Shown here: in pieces, positions 44,942 through 58,816 of the stretch
Numbering within the stretch: position 1 is the first letter of the stretch
Layout of the letters: each line of letters opens with the position of its first letter
Assembly (NCBI GenBank): GCA_026168455.1
Contig: CM047425.1
Location: 88,415,580 to 88,479,579, forward strand
Reading direction: 5' to 3'
Source: Theocolax elegans
Lineage: Eukaryota > Arthropoda > Insecta > Hymenoptera > Cerocephalidae
Length of the DNA: 64,000 bases
Program-made: the position numbers and the translations under genes
Notes under the pieces: generated by a model
What the model saw: the letters and a program-made list of their open reading frames with translations, nothing else
The model's database searches: none
Told to the model about the DNA's origin: nothing

Positions 44942-47900
44942 CTCTACAAGCGATCAAAATGTACTTAACATCACAATATAGTTATGTATTTTTTTAAATC
45001 GTTTATTACAAATATTAAAAAGTATTCGTTTATAAAATATTCAATTCTAATTTTCTTTGATAATAATTAAAATACCATTGAAATCAATATTGTAAAATAA
45101 TCTTGCTGATGCACAGAATAAATATTTAAAATTTGTAAGTTATTTAAATTATGTGTGTTAATTAATTCGTTTCAAAAAATGTATTTATATATAATTGTTA
45201 TGTCGAAAAATACAAACAGATAATGTTTTTTAAGCATAAATAACTACTTAATATTCGACGTACACCTTTTACGATATTGAATCAACAAAAATCTTCTTAA
45301 ACAGTAATAATATAATAAAAGGCAATAAATTGAAAAACAAGCTCGTTCAAAGACTAAACATTAATTTATAAATTATCATAATTGAATTTCATTGAGATGA
45401 AACACTCGAAATCCCGCTCAATTAAGCGCCGTTGTGAAATTGAGGTCAATCGCGAATCTACAGCAGAACATGTTAAGGGTTTCCACGTGTGCATGTGTTC
45501 CATTCGGTGTGTTTTGAAGGCTGGGTAATCTGATGCACACCCTGCATTCCTAGCTTTTCCTTTTGCCTCTTCGCGCTTGGCTCGATGAAAGGCCCTATAA
45601 AAAGTCTTAAAAGCATTGAACTATCCTCTCGTTTTCCCTGGGTCGTAAGACTGAAAGGGTGGCTTGCCCTTCGCATCCCTTTACACCGATGTAAAACGCG
45701 CGATTCGAGATTCACTTTGATTCTTGCTCGAGCGAGTGTGTAACCCTAATTTACACCTTTGAAAATACATCAATTTAAAGTTATTAATATATTTTAATAT
45801 TAACTTAGTTTTAATAACGATTGTATCTGTAAGTTTATAAAACCTAAGAAACTTGTGCCATTAGGAAGTATCTGTTGGTATAGGAACTTACAATAAGATA
45901 GGCTACTATCAAAGATTATTATGATGAAGTAAAGTATGTATATCCTTCATTCACTTTTTTTCCTCGAATCCCACGTGTAAGAGTATACAGTAACAAAAAT
46001 TGAGCCGTTGAAGAAAACATCAACTCATTTTTCCCGTGATGAGAAAATGATAAGTCGGTCGTCTCTTCTAAAACTTAGACTTCGTTCTTTTGCTAGACCA
46101 TATAAGCACGTCCAATTTCCTCCCTGACACACACATGCATCCGTTCGTTCATATACAAGTAGCTCGGTCTTCCTCGATAATAAGGTGTTCTTGCACGTCA
46201 GCGAGGACGAGTTTCTATCTTTCACGAATACCGACGGAAGGAATTGGAAGCTCGGTTGCTAAGGGACACGGGGCGAGTCTCCCTCTCCCCCCCTCTCTCT
46301 CTCTCTTTCTCTCTCTCTCTCGCTCGCTCGCTCGTCCTGTCGTTTTCTACTGCGTATTGTTGGTACTACAGTCGCGCCACCCATTTGTCCTGGAAACTTA
46401 TTTTACTTCCTATGCTCTATGGTTTTTCTGTTGCTCTTTCTCGCTTCTTTGCTCACATCTTGTCAGCTTTTTTTACCTAGCAATAACGACTTGCGTTGTC
46501 GCTTACGGCAGTTTAGGTGAAACAAAAAGGTTGACCTAGCTAAATAGATTTAACTCGAGGCGACGAATTTTTTTCTTATTTATTTCGTCTTGGTATTAGT
46601 CTATTTCTTAATATTTCTTTAAAAGTTACTCAATTATTTGATAATATAGTTGCATTATTATACATATTTGTTACTATAGTATTTATTGCTTTACACTTAA
46701 ATTATTATTTTATATAAATTTATAAACGTGTTTGTTCATTCTCACTTTAAAAGACATTTCTACGTTACAGAAATCAATAAATATCATGAGTCAAAGAGAT
46801 ATTGGCAACGGAGAATGTATTATAATGAAAGGAAACCTAGTTGAACCAATAATTGTACCGACCAATACTGTAAACTGTGTTACTTTTATTTAATACGTAT
46901 AAAGATCATTTTTTATTGACTATATATTTTTGTAAAAGTTGCTTTATAGTATTATACTATTATACTTTATAAATGACGCAGCATAGGTAATTGTAATTTA
47001 TGTTTTATCATATGTTAGCAACGCTGTTTTTAATAAACTATTATGTATACCGTATAAACGTGTGCATTGTTAAAAGAACTCTGTATGGATTATTTTGGTG
47101 AACAGAAGAAATACCGGAGAACAAGTAGAATGAGTCAACGTTACGAGCGACGCACTATTCTCTTTAAGATTAAATGTGTCAAAAATCGTACTATTTGGAA
47201 AACCTATTATTGTTATCGATCCTAGAGAAATTACTTAATACTATTAAGTTTCGTTTCAGCTTATTTCAATATTAATTAAGCTCGACTTAATTTATAGCAA
47301 GAATTTATATTCTACGTACTTTGCGATTAATATCTACAGTTCATTTGATACGAAGATAATTCAACGTACAAATTTTTATGTATTGGTGCAATTAAGAATT
47401 GTTGAATTTAGGTTTGATTACTACAATCCAGGTACATTTCTCTAGCTCAACATCAATTACTTTACCTTTCTGTATAGCAAAATTCTATGAAAATAATATA
47501 TTATATCATATTAAAATACTAAATAATTAAATTAAACTTAAATATAATGTAAAATATAGAATATTTTATAACTTTAATCAAATTCCTTCAACTATTAAAT
47601 GTATTTAAACGATGTTAAAATAATGAAAAAATATATATATATTTATTATCAATTCATTTTTAAGCGGTCGTTACGTTCTTTCGACGTATCGATAAAAATA
47701 TTTATTTAATAACTCATGCATAATAAAATACATTTTATCCATCTAATTACTTTAATTGTGCTCTCAGTATTGTCAGAAGTCTAAAGAAATTGGAAAATAA
47801 TATACCTAAGATTACGATTTCTTAAGGGCATCGAGCGTATACGCATAGCCAAATGTTATTAAATAGCGGTAATTAAAGCATTTCTTATTTAGGTAACGAT

Positions 47901-48663
47901 AATAAAAATAAGTAACAAAGTTCTTTACAGAAGATAACCAATATGTGTAAATGCAAAACTGATTTAACACTCGACCACTTAATTAATCTTTTTTTTATGA
48001 TTACTGTATTTTGTGAACAAGTATTGTTTATTTATAACATAGAATTATACATGAATTATATAATAAAGAAAGAAATACCATAAAAGTATGTAAGGAAAAA
48101 TCCAATATGTATACATTCTCAAATGACGATAATTATATACACATATATTGGTGACGTACTTTTTAAATTAATTATTTTTATTGCAAGGTTACGAATTATG
48201 TGCAATTAATAAATTATCATAATTTTCATGTTAATATAGTGCTTAAATTACGGTTTGAAACTATTCTCGAGTAAGTAAAGATTTCCATCGACGGTACTTG
48301 GAAACATTATCAAATTTCAAAACTCTATAGGTATCTCTACTTATGCTGCATATGTATCGAGAGAATATTACTATTACATTTAGATAAATAATGAATTTAA
48401 AAATAATGTCGGTTAATTTAAAAACAATCTTCCAAGAATATATATAGTAAAATAAACATAATCTCTTATGCAAGTATCTATCTTGATAATTAGCCCATCG
48501 TTCGAAATTCGCAATTGAATTAGCTCTACTTGCTTTGGGAAATGAAAAAGGAAATTGCCAATATTATAGTAAAGTAGTTTGTTGCTCGTTATAAACTAGT
48601 GATAGACATTTAATCCAATTTATATATATATTACACGTAACATTTACTGATTTTCATCCTTCT
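44942..48663. other. Non-coding stretch right of the LTR element
   Basis: AT-rich at both ends. GC-richer sequence at 45400-45740 includes a TATAAAAAG box-like string (about 45595). A second block at 46020-46540 contains a CT/CTCG microsatellite (46278-46334). Open frames in these blocks look composition-driven. They may be regulatory, but nothing firm can be said. Confidence 0.45.
46278..46334. repeat. CT-rich microsatellite with CGCT tail
   Basis: Pyrimidine run with (CT)n blocks, a C run and (CGCT)n at the 3' end. Confidence 0.85.
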
Positions 48664-48968
48664 CTGTCCGCCCTCCGGCCCTCCTCCATTCCTCTTCAAA
48701 ATAAGGTAAAAATGTTTTAAATTTTACGTTATTTTATACATTACTGTTTTTTTTAAATCCCTCTTCAGTCCCTCCTCATACCTTCCTCAATGAGGTAATG
48801 ACACATAAATAACTTATAAAATTTAATAAAAAGTATAATTTAATAAAAATATGTGGAGGAGGGTTGAGAACGTATTTTTTAAAAAACTGTAATATACAAA
48901 GTAACGTAAAATTTGAAACGTTTTTACCGTATTTTGAGGAAAGACGGAGGAGGGACGGTAGAAGAAAA
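48664..48968. mobile_element. Foldback MITE of about 0.3 kb
   Basis: The left arm (about 48668-48780: CCCTCCTCC..., AAATTTTACGTTATTTTATAC, CCCTCCTCA) is mirrored by the right arm (about 48850-48965: GAGGAGGG, GTAACGTAAAATTT, GGAGGAGGGACGG), at roughly 85% by eye. Arms of about 110 bp enclose a loop of about 60 bp. Target duplications were not resolved and there is no coding capacity. Confidence 0.65.
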
Positions 48969-49205
48969 GAGCCTCACGTTTCTTACTACTATATAATACA
49001 GTTCACTTTCTCAAAAATATTACTAGTTTTTACGAATAGAATGAATTTAATGAATCGTCTTGTCATACAAATAATAACCCAGGACAATTACAAAATAAAT
49101 ATAAAAAATACGTTAGGTTGTTTCCAATACTTTTCCTGTCGCTCGGTCACTCTCTCCTATTCGCTATGCCTCGGATTGCCTCTTTCAATCTCCCTGAAGC
49201 TTTAG

Positions 49206-49510
49206 CTATTTAATTCCTACACGCTTTTTATCACTCGTAAATTTCCTTGTGGTGTCCTTGCCAGTGAAATATATACGCGCGTCATCTATATACACGACCG
49301 AGTGCTCGTTACGAAGGTCGATATCATCGCGAGGATTTAGCTCGCAATATCGCGTTGAGTTATCGAGCTCACGTTTCCTTCTAAAGATCTTGTACGTGCC
49401 TTCGTGGATCGTTCTGTCGGCGATCATCTGACCGGACTCAAGCCCATCTGTTCGCACGTCGAAGTATGAGGTGAATTTTCGTTCGAATTGGAGGGAAGAT
49501 GAGTATATTC
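49206..49510 (-). CDS. Possible coding exon, unknown protein
   Basis: A minus-strand splice acceptor TCTCCCTTTTCAG ends at 49511. The following frame (phase 1) is open for about 100 codons to TAG at 49206. Most third codon positions are G or C, unlike the AT-rich surroundings. The peptide is mixed and charged (for example FERKFTSYFDVRTDG, TIHEGTYKIFRRKREL, SVVYIDDARIYFTGKD) and not low-complexity. No upstream exon, start codon or clear polyadenylation signal was found. I do not recognise the family. It may be a terminal exon of a minus-strand gene that extends to higher coordinates, or a chance frame. Confidence 0.4.
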
Positions 49511-49595
49511 CTGAAAAGGGAGACATCGTTGAGAAGAGCCCTTGGTAAAAGGAAATGATTTCCGAGCTGCGTGGAGAGTCGTCCGAGTAATACAA

Positions 49596-52500
49596 GAATT
49601 TTCATCTAGGCTTCTAAACTTCCACTTTTCTGAGGCTTATAAGAAAGGAATCTCGAAGTTTTCAAACTAAATATCAGAAAAAAAGAATGTTTTTATATTT
49701 AAAATTATGTATATATTGCAAATGCGCATATACATATGTGTGGAAATTGATAATTAATTGATCAATTATATGTATAGAAATTAATAATTAATTGAACAAT
49801 TAACACTCCTTAATATGTGCATTTACTAGTATTAAAAATTATACAAAAAAGACAAATAAATTTAAAATTTGTAACAGTGGGTGTATAACTATCATTTAAG
49901 AGCTCCAGTGTTTGAAAAATAATTGTTTTTATAATTTTAAAATAAATTTAAGTTTACTCTTAACGCTCTTACTTAGGTTTATTTGTGACACAAACTTGCA
50001 TTTAGCATTCAATTAATATTGACATGTACATTTGTTATTTATTATTAAAGCTGAATGTACATATATTGAATTTTACGCTATTTCACTTCAAATAAAAAAT
50101 AATAAAAATCCCTTTAAATAAGAAATAGATAAATAATTAGGAAATACCGTTGACTTATTAAGGCTCCTGACTCGTCCTTACGAAAGACAACGCACACATA
50201 TATCTACATACTCACAAGATATGTTTCAATGTGAGACAAACCTCTTTTTCTGCATTTTTAAGTGTCTGTCTACTCATTATGTACTATTCGAATCCTCAAT
50301 TGATTAACACTCTAAAATCCAAGGAAACCTTAAATGAAAAGACGGTATTACTAATATTTTTTCAACGCTACCTTTATTTTCTGCACACACAGTATTCAAG
50401 AAGCACCTTTGTCTATTTAAAAAGTTCGCAAGCAAGCGCAAACTTTTCTCATGATTATAAACGGAAATCTACGTTTTGCATAAATTTTTAAGATTTGAAA
50501 TTTTCTTTGTTAAAATGAAAAGAAGTATTGTTACCAAATATCTACAATGTAGTTTTGGATGAAATGATAAAGAACTTTAAACTTTTCTTTTGTTTTCACA
50601 AGTAAATTTAAGTACTTAAGATTTAAAACTTTTTAACTAATATTACATTTAATTTTTCTTAGTAATTTTCGAATTTTAATTATTTCTAAATATAACAATT
50701 TGTAAATTTAAATTTATTTGATATATTTTACCTGATACATGATATTTAAGTAAAAGTTTTATACTACTCTATTTTACGAGATTGAAGAATTCAATTGAAC
50801 TATTTAATCAAAACTTTAAAATGCGAATTCTTTTGATTAATACTAAAAAGAATTGTAGTCTTTCTATTTTTTGAAGGAGTATTTGTTGTAAGCATAAATA
50901 TGAAAAAATATAATATAAGTTTCATAGATTTTGAACACAAATTTCGTTGAGCCTTTGTAAAGTATCATCCTGTAAAAGTGCTATCGTCCACCTTTTGTAG
51001 AGAAACAAATCGATACTTGCAAAAGCACGTACATCTGATAAACAAGTTTTTTCCTTTACGTAACGTGATAATTCTTGTATATTCTCAATTCTCATTTGTT
51101 GTATTCGATTACTGCATATTCAGGCTCTAATATCACTCTAATATTACTCATTGTCCGTGTGTATCCTTACGAACCAATAGATAAGGATAGATGAATTTTT
51201 ACCCAGCGTATTGAAAACACATACTCGTGTCTTGGTTTCATCGATGGCACGACACTCAAAATTCAAGGATGTGAGAAAATTCGACTCTGGTATACGCTCT
51301 TGAAAAAGGCAATCTCGATTGCCGTCAACATCGGCGTAACTTTGAAAAATTCCATCTTCTCGTCTTGGCTCTCACGCATATTCAATGCTTCCTTCAGAGA
51401 CAAATGCTTTTTCAATTCTTCACCTCGCTTTCATTTTTTTTTCTTTTTCTTCTTACTAATTTTCCATTATTCTTTTATAACTTATTGGTTTTCTACTATA
51501 TTTTCACGTCAGATTTTTTATCTGAAGAATATATACGTGTTGTCGGAAATAGTATGAATTATATTAATTAAGCATCAATGTATAATAATGGTGACATAAT
51601 TAAGTGAAGGAAAAGAAATTAAATATTGCGAAAAATCAATCATATTTTTAATTATAAATTCCTTGAAGCATTTTTTCACTTAATTTATTTAAATGCATTT
51701 ATCAATACTTCATATTGGCAATTGATTTCTACTTATTCACGCAGGGGACATTCTCTTCCGACAAGCTACCTGAAATTAATAAATCTCCCTTTTTCCCTCT
51801 TTGAGCACGGCAAAATTCCCGAGGTATAAATAAATCTAATTCAATCTCCCTCCCATACTGTCATGTTTTTGTCTTCGAAACATATATCCTCACTCCCTAC
51901 TGCTAACTTATTCATCCTTTTTTCGCCCTTTTTATATCTTATTAGTCTTTTTTGTATAACCATCAAAAATAGAGAAAACTCATTAATAATATTTTACTAA
52001 TTGATTTATAAAATTAAATCTTACTTATACTGTTAATTACCAATTTAAATTACCAAACTGTATACTTAATTTTTAAAAAATTGGATTTTTATCATCTAAC
52101 GAATGCACGCAACAATTTTGGTTGAATCTACGAGATACAATTTTAGCATTCACCTCGTAACGAGGAAATCTGAATAAGTTGCTTCCGCCATAAAAGTTAA
52201 TACGATTACAAATATACGGAAGCATATTCATAAACATACATGCATAAAATTTAATCGTTTACACACGTTCGCACACGAACGGACAGGTACGTACATACAT
52301 GAAAAATGGATAAAATACTCTCAGTTATTCCAAGGACGTTGTACCAAGTCGAATGAGAAAAGTTCGTCCTGTCGTCGTAGCGTAAAGTCGTCATACTACA
52401 CATCCTAAGTTTACCGATTCCATCTTGCCACTGGGTTAAGGTTGTAACTGGAGTTATGAAGCGTGTTATGAGCGTAAAGCGATGTCACCGACACACTGAT

Positions 52501-54891
52501 ATCATGCTTATTCGAACTTCCCTGAGGTAATGTTTCCCGAGTAAACCCGGAAAGAGAAACGTTTCTCGCGAGCTCGACAAAAAGAAAACGAATGGGTGGG
52601 GTCGATCATTGCTACATGATCCCCGGGCTGAAAAGGGATTGGATCGAAAAATTTTCTCTTTGCGGTTCCATGTATCGTTGACGCTAGCTGAGTAACTTCG
52701 GAAAGTAGTTTTGCGCAGTCGATGCTGCTTTGATGAACCTATAAAAAGTTAAAACTTTTCTCCTTAAAATTTATAGCGTGCTGGCTTTCCTTTTACTTTT
52801 CTCAAACTAAAAAGAGAGTAATGATGGAAACTTTTAAAATACAAAATTCTGATGATTTTCGATGATTCTAACTTTGTTATAACCATATAAATATACCTAT
52901 ATCTATAGGTATATGTCTACAAGGTTTGTGTACTGAAAAAACACAAAGTTATATTGTATTTAAATGACATAAGTCCATAGCAAAATATATGACACCATTC
53001 GATGTTAACTTTGTAATACATTTTCGAAATAAATCTTTTTAAAAATATAATTGCAAGTATTTTATAACGCTTCTGTTACTTCGTGAAAATGATTTTTTAT
53101 TGTTTTTACATTACAATGTAATGCAGGTATTAATTTGTAAGTAATTTATGATTTGAAATAATTATAATGACTCGTACATTTGCCGATTAATATTATTAAA
53201 GGTTTTACATTTTTATGCATAAACATGTGTGTTAAATTCATTTTATTGGACATAAAAATAAATTGATATGTGGTATATTAATTATTGTATTTAGTTGCAA
53301 ATAGATCTTTTTTTTAACACAGAAGTATGTAATATTTTTTACCATTAAAAAATTGCATGAAAGATATTTTTGAACTTATTTTTCGTTGTCGAAAAATATA
53401 AGACGCAGATTTCATTTAGATAAACTTTATATTTGAATTCCATTATTTTATTGGAATCTTTTAAATTTTTAAATTAGGAACTGTGTATAATTCTAGTTAC
53501 TCTCGAAAATTTACTTAATATAAACTAGTTTGAACAGTGAATAAAACCGCGCGCAAATAATTTTTGCCAACTGTAAACGCAAACGTCAGCGAAATCGATG
53601 TGCATAGCGTCTTTTTCTATTCCGTAGAAAATGTGCGTGAGGTACGCCTCACAAATATATCCATGAGTATCGTTCGCAAGCTCGATTTTTCGCCCATCGT
53701 TATAAACTTATATACCTGTCAGATCGATAATGAGCGGAATGATTTTTTTGCGCGCGAGAGAGGGAAAGAGAAAGAACAGAAGGAAAAAAAGAGGAACGCT
53801 ACGGATTCTCGTCTGCAGCTGACCTTCTTTCCTTATTTAAACGAAGCGCTCGGTCATTACGGCGAGGCTCGATTATAATTATACGGAACGATGCGCCGGA
53901 CGTGGGTCGAAGCGGCTTGCTTCAATTCAGGACGCGCGTGTCTTTCACGTTTCGGAAAAATCTGTCTATTTCGAAAGTTCGCGGTGGTAAATGCTGTGGA
54001 ATTGCTTGGATATAAATTTTGAGGTATATGAAAAATACGCATACCATAACAATAACTTTTATTCGCCTCTGTAAAAAAGGAATATATGGTGTATCGGTTA
54101 GGAGATACGTTTATTTAGGGGGAGGTTGGCTTGTAGAAATTATTTTCGAAAGCCTTATTGATCGAAGTGCAACTTTTTTCGTCCTATTGATGCGGAAGAA
54201 AGAATTTCAAAATATTGGTTTTGTTGCGCTTGCTTATCGAAGTATTGTTAAATGGTTTAGACACCCTGACATCCGTTATCGCAAGAAAAAATTCTTATGC
54301 CTTATTCGTCTTTCGGAGTATGCAGATTAAGATGCATACATGTATGTGCTTGTGCATGTATATAGGCTAAAAAATTTTCGTAACCTTTCATTTTTTTATT
54401 TAGCGAAATATAATATTTATTGATTCTAAGATTTTAAAACATTAATTGTTTTATCCTCTCAATGGATATTGCAGAATGAAGAATAGAAATAATAATTTAA
54501 AAAATACAATTTCATTCGTTATCTTTTGTAAAATAGATCACAAAAATTATAATAATTATAATGCATAAAATAAATATTTAAATTTATTTTACATGTTTCA
54601 TATTTCTATACCTATACCCAGACATAAACATAATAAAAATATTTCTATATGCAATATTTAAGTAACACAAATGTTTTCGAACAGCATATAATTTGAAAAA
54701 CTTATTTAGAAGTCGCATTTATTTAAAAAGATGTAATTTATATACATTCATCACATACATTTTTTATCTACTTTTTTTTGAATTTTTTTTATTTACTTTT
54801 TCCGCATTTTATGATGCAAATTTTCCTATTGAATAAGTAATACATTAAATACGTACGCCATCCGCAAGGTGAAAGATGAAAGAAAGAAATG
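49596..54891. other. Non-coding stretch
   Basis: AT-rich, with mixed-composition blocks at about 52140-52760 and 53540-54020 that could be regulatory or exon-bearing. None shows a supported coding pattern. A plus-strand frame of about 100 codons at 53564-53878 has a purine-rich lysine/glutamate tail and no recognisable domain. Confidence 0.45.
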
Positions 54892-56035
54892 TGAGTTAAT
54901 TTAAAATGGAACAAAACTTTGAGAGACTCTAAACCTCAAAATCTTCATTCTGGGTAATGTTATTAATTCTTATTTATATGACGTTATAATTTTTTAAAGA
55001 ACGTTAACGGATGCATGATTGTCTTGTATAGTTGTTCTTTTGGAAAAAAGAAAAAACATTGTAATCATTCTCAATCATTCTCGTTGATTAAAATAGAATT
55101 AAAAATTATTTTTCAAAATTTTTCATTTGGCTTTTCATTATTATTTTAACGTTTATCGCACTTTTTATGCTCCCAACTTGGTACTAATCAGCGACGTAGG
55201 TCATACGATGTCTTTGTCTTAAGAAAGCTCTTGTTAAAAATACATACCTCAGTGATAGTTGTATCAATAGGCAGAGACCGCGAATCGGACTTTGGATTTT
55301 CGGGTACGTGTCCACCACGATACGGATGAAGAAACAGATACTTTCAGTTTTTATTGCTTTGATATCTGTATCTATCGCGTTAGTACATAACTTTAAAAAT
55401 AAAGTTTTGATTGATTAACAAAAACAATTTTTGTAGTTTTTGTATTAAATAAGGCTTACAACCCTGGAAAATAGCGCAGATTCACTAGAAATTCTGGTCA
55501 ACACATGTTAAATTGGTGTATATCTAGAAATTCTGTAAATTTTCTGAAAAGGATTTCTAACAATATCTTATTTTCAAAAATTTTTACCAGAAATTCTGAC
55601 CAGAAATAGGCTCAATAAGGAGAGTGTTTCAAATGCGGGCAATGGATCTTATCCAAATTTTAGGCAATTAAAACATATTTAAAAAAAAGTCCCTCCATTT
55701 TAATCACTTATAACTGGAAAACAAACATATATATATTGGTTAATTTGCTTTAAAGTTATGGAAAAAATAAAAAATAAAAGAAATTTTGGACAAAAAATCA
55801 ATACATTTTTACTACAAAGTTTTTGTTAAAATTGCATCAATTATTTTTATTATAACTTAAAGCAAATTAACCAATTTGAGTTACTATTTTTAAATTGTAT
55901 CTAAATTATATCCGCTTTGAATATCTATCTTTATTTGTTTCCAAGTTATAAGCAATTAATGTGGAAATAGTTTTTTTTAATTTGCTTTAATTGCCTATAA
56001 CTTGTGTAAAACGAGGGATGGGGTAAAAATAATTC
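54892..56035 (+). repeat. Tandem duplication, copy 1
   Basis: A direct repeat with 56036-57080. The first 163 bp and the last roughly 480 bp of the two copies are identical by eye, while the middle differs by many single-base indels and one gap of about 100 bp (55073-55160 is absent from copy 2). It contains the left part of a CAAGGAGAGG-family element starting near 55613 (AATAAGGAGAGTGTTTC) that is cut off at the junction. Confidence 0.8.
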
Positions 56036-57080
56036 TGAGTTAATTTAAAATGGAACAAAACTTTGAGAGACTCTAAACCTCAAAATCTTCATTCTGGGTA
56101 ATGTTATTAATTCTTATTTATATGACGTTATAATTTTTTAAAGAACGTTAACGGATGCATGATTGTCTTGTATAGTTGTTCTTTTGGAAAAAAGAAAATT
56201 ATCGCACTTTTTATGCTCCCAAATTGGTACTATCAGCGACGTAGCATACGATGTCTTTGTCTTAAGAAAGCTCTTGTTAAAATACATACCCAGATATAGT
56301 TTATCATAGGCAGAGACCGCGAAATCGGACTTTGGATTTCGGGTACGGTGTCCGACCACGATACGGATGAAAGACAGACATTACTTTCAGTTTATTGCTT
56401 TGATATCGTGTATCTATCGTGCGTATTTAGTACATAACTTAACAAATAAGTTTTGATGGATTAACAAAAACAATATTTTGTAGGTTTTGGTATTAAATTA
56501 GGCTTACAACCCTGGAAAATAGACGCAGATCACTAGAAATTCTGGTCACACATGTTAATTGGTGTATATCTAGAATTCTGTAAATTTTCTGAAAAGGATT
56601 TCTAACAATATCTTATTTTCAAAAATTTTTACCAGAAATTCTGACCAGAAATAGGCTCAATAAGGAGAGTGTTTCAAATGCGGGCAATGGATCTTATCCA
56701 AATTTTAGGCAATTAAAACATATTTAAAAAAAAGTCCCTCCATTTTAATCACTTATAACTGGAAAACAAACATATATATATTGGTTAATTTGCTTTAAAG
56801 TTATGGAAAAAATAAAAAATAAAAGAAATTTTGGACAAAAAATCAATACATTTTTACTACAAAGTTTTTGTTAAAATTGCATCAATTATTTTTATTATAA
56901 CTTAAAGCAAATTAACCAATTTGAGTTACTATTTTTAAATTGTATCTAAATTATATCCGCTTTGAATATCTATCTTTATTTGTTTCCAAGTTATAAGCAA
57001 TTAATGTGGAAATAGTTTTTTTTAATTTGCTTTAATTGCCTATAACTTGTGTAAAACGAGGGATGGGGTAAAAATAATTC
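56036..57080 (+). repeat. Tandem duplication, copy 2 (indel-rich middle)
   Basis: Relative to copy 1 the section at about 56195-56585 has dozens of one-base insertions and deletions, flanked by perfectly matching blocks. A related fragment at 62957-63012 agrees with copy 1 at several of these positions. The pattern is typical of uncorrected long-read error or a mis-joined overlap rather than evolution. Confidence 0.7.
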
Positions 57081-57165
57081 TGGTTTTCTTCATATTTACA
57101 TAGTATAAAACAAATCCTAAAATTTAGATAAGATCCATTTGCTGCATCTGAGACACTCTCCTTAT
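56660..57165. mobile_element. CAAGGAGAGG-family element (AATAAGGAGAG variant)
   Basis: The left end AATAAGGAGAGTGTTTCAAATG and right end CAT..GAGACACTCTCCTTATT are inverted. The inner pair ATGGATCTTATCCAAATTTTAGG / CCTAAAATTTAGATAAGATCCAT and GGTTAATTTGCTTTAA / TTAAAGCAAATTAACC confirm a foldback of about 505 bp. Its left part is also present in the truncated copy at about 55613-56035. Confidence 0.7.
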
Positions 57166-58816
57166 TAGTTTCGTAAATAAAATATATTTCAATTCATGAA
57201 AAATATGTATTGAATAATACTAACTTTCGCATATTTATTTTTTATATTTCAAACGTACTTACAAGAAAAATTATACAAATCTTTTAAATGTAAAAGTTAG
57301 TTCGATATCTTTGAACAACAGTAATTATTCACATTATGTAAGCCAATTCGATATCTCGATTCGCAAAACATGCTAATAACTTTAACAATAACAAAAAAGA
57401 TCGAAAAAATAAATTATGTTTTTCATTTTTAACTATATGTATTGCAATGTGTTACATTATCTATACACTACAGTATTTTACACATTCCTTTACAATAAAA
57501 AAAGTCCAAAATAATTGTCATATAATAATTGTATATATATATATTAAAAATTTTAGTCCTTGAAGTTAATAGAATTGTTTGAATTTTTATCAGGGTAGAA
57601 ATGCGCATTGTAATTTTAATCTATAGAATGCAAAAAAATATATAAATATATATTTTATTTTACAAAACTTGAGCACCTTGTAAATGTTTTTTTATGTCTT
57701 TCATACTTCTAAATTCCTGAGGTAACCTTATCCTTACTGCAAAAGTTTCTTTCAGTTCTTTTTACAAACGACGGAATATCACACGTCTATGTTTTTTATA
57801 TATACATATTTTTTATTAAATAATTTACATCGTTAATTATAATATTAAGTATATATTTAATAATTTAATGTACAATTATTTATAATATAAATTATTTTGT
57901 GTTATAGCTCAGCAATGCATTGAGAAATCTATTTAACGCCTCTTTTCTTTTAAGAATATTTTTCACTTCATATCATATTACATTCCCGGCATACTTTATA
58001 CTACCTCATTTTTATTCATTAAATAGCGAATACCTTATAAATGATTTGTGATCACGAAAGTTCATAAACTGTAACACATAATATTTCAGGGCATTTATTC
58101 TAATTATCGATATTCAAGATCGACTTGACGTGGTACAAATTGGATCTGTCATGGAAAAAATAGCATTGCCTCGGTGAAGGGTTTAAACTAGTAGAGACAT
58201 GGACTACGATTTGGCAACTGTGTCACCTGATCACGATCTGCAATCCCTTTGCTTGTTAAGCTAGTTCCTTTGCCTCTCTCTACCTTCATGCATGGGTTTG
58301 ACCAGTTGCTCCTGAACATGTTGCAATTAATAGTCAAGGTACTGATATGCTTTGAATATCAATGAATGACTTTATGTTATAGCTTAGTGTGTTACTATCG
58401 AAGCATCAACTTTGGTTAACAATTTTGTTAACTAATTAAAAATAAGTATGTATAAATATAAGTACATACATAATTAGAAATTCCAAGTGTCAATCATTTA
58501 TATTATTTATGGCTGTCATTTTGAATTAATTATTTTCATTTTATTTTATCCCTTTGATTAAATTACTTGTTAAAACTATATTTTTATTCCATGAATAGCT
58601 AAATTTTTGGGTCTTACTAATTTTTGTCGTTAAATGAGTATCGCGTGAACCTAGATAACAAATTGTATTATATAATCTGTATCTAATTCCCGTGTATATT
58701 TTCAATAAAAGATACACAAGCATTATGTGTACGTAGCAATTGTTTTAGTATTTAATGAAATAATATTTTATTACGTATTATTATTACAAAATCGCTGAAA
58801 TTGTAAAAATCACTTA
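57166..58816. other. Non-coding stretch
   Basis: AT-rich. A GC-richer piece at about 58110-58330 has no open frame. Nothing supported. Confidence 0.5.

Noticed and set aside
53564..53878. Frame of about 104 codons with a Lys/Glu-rich tail
   Set aside because: The purine-rich tail is low complexity and there are no homology, splice or start features to support a gene.
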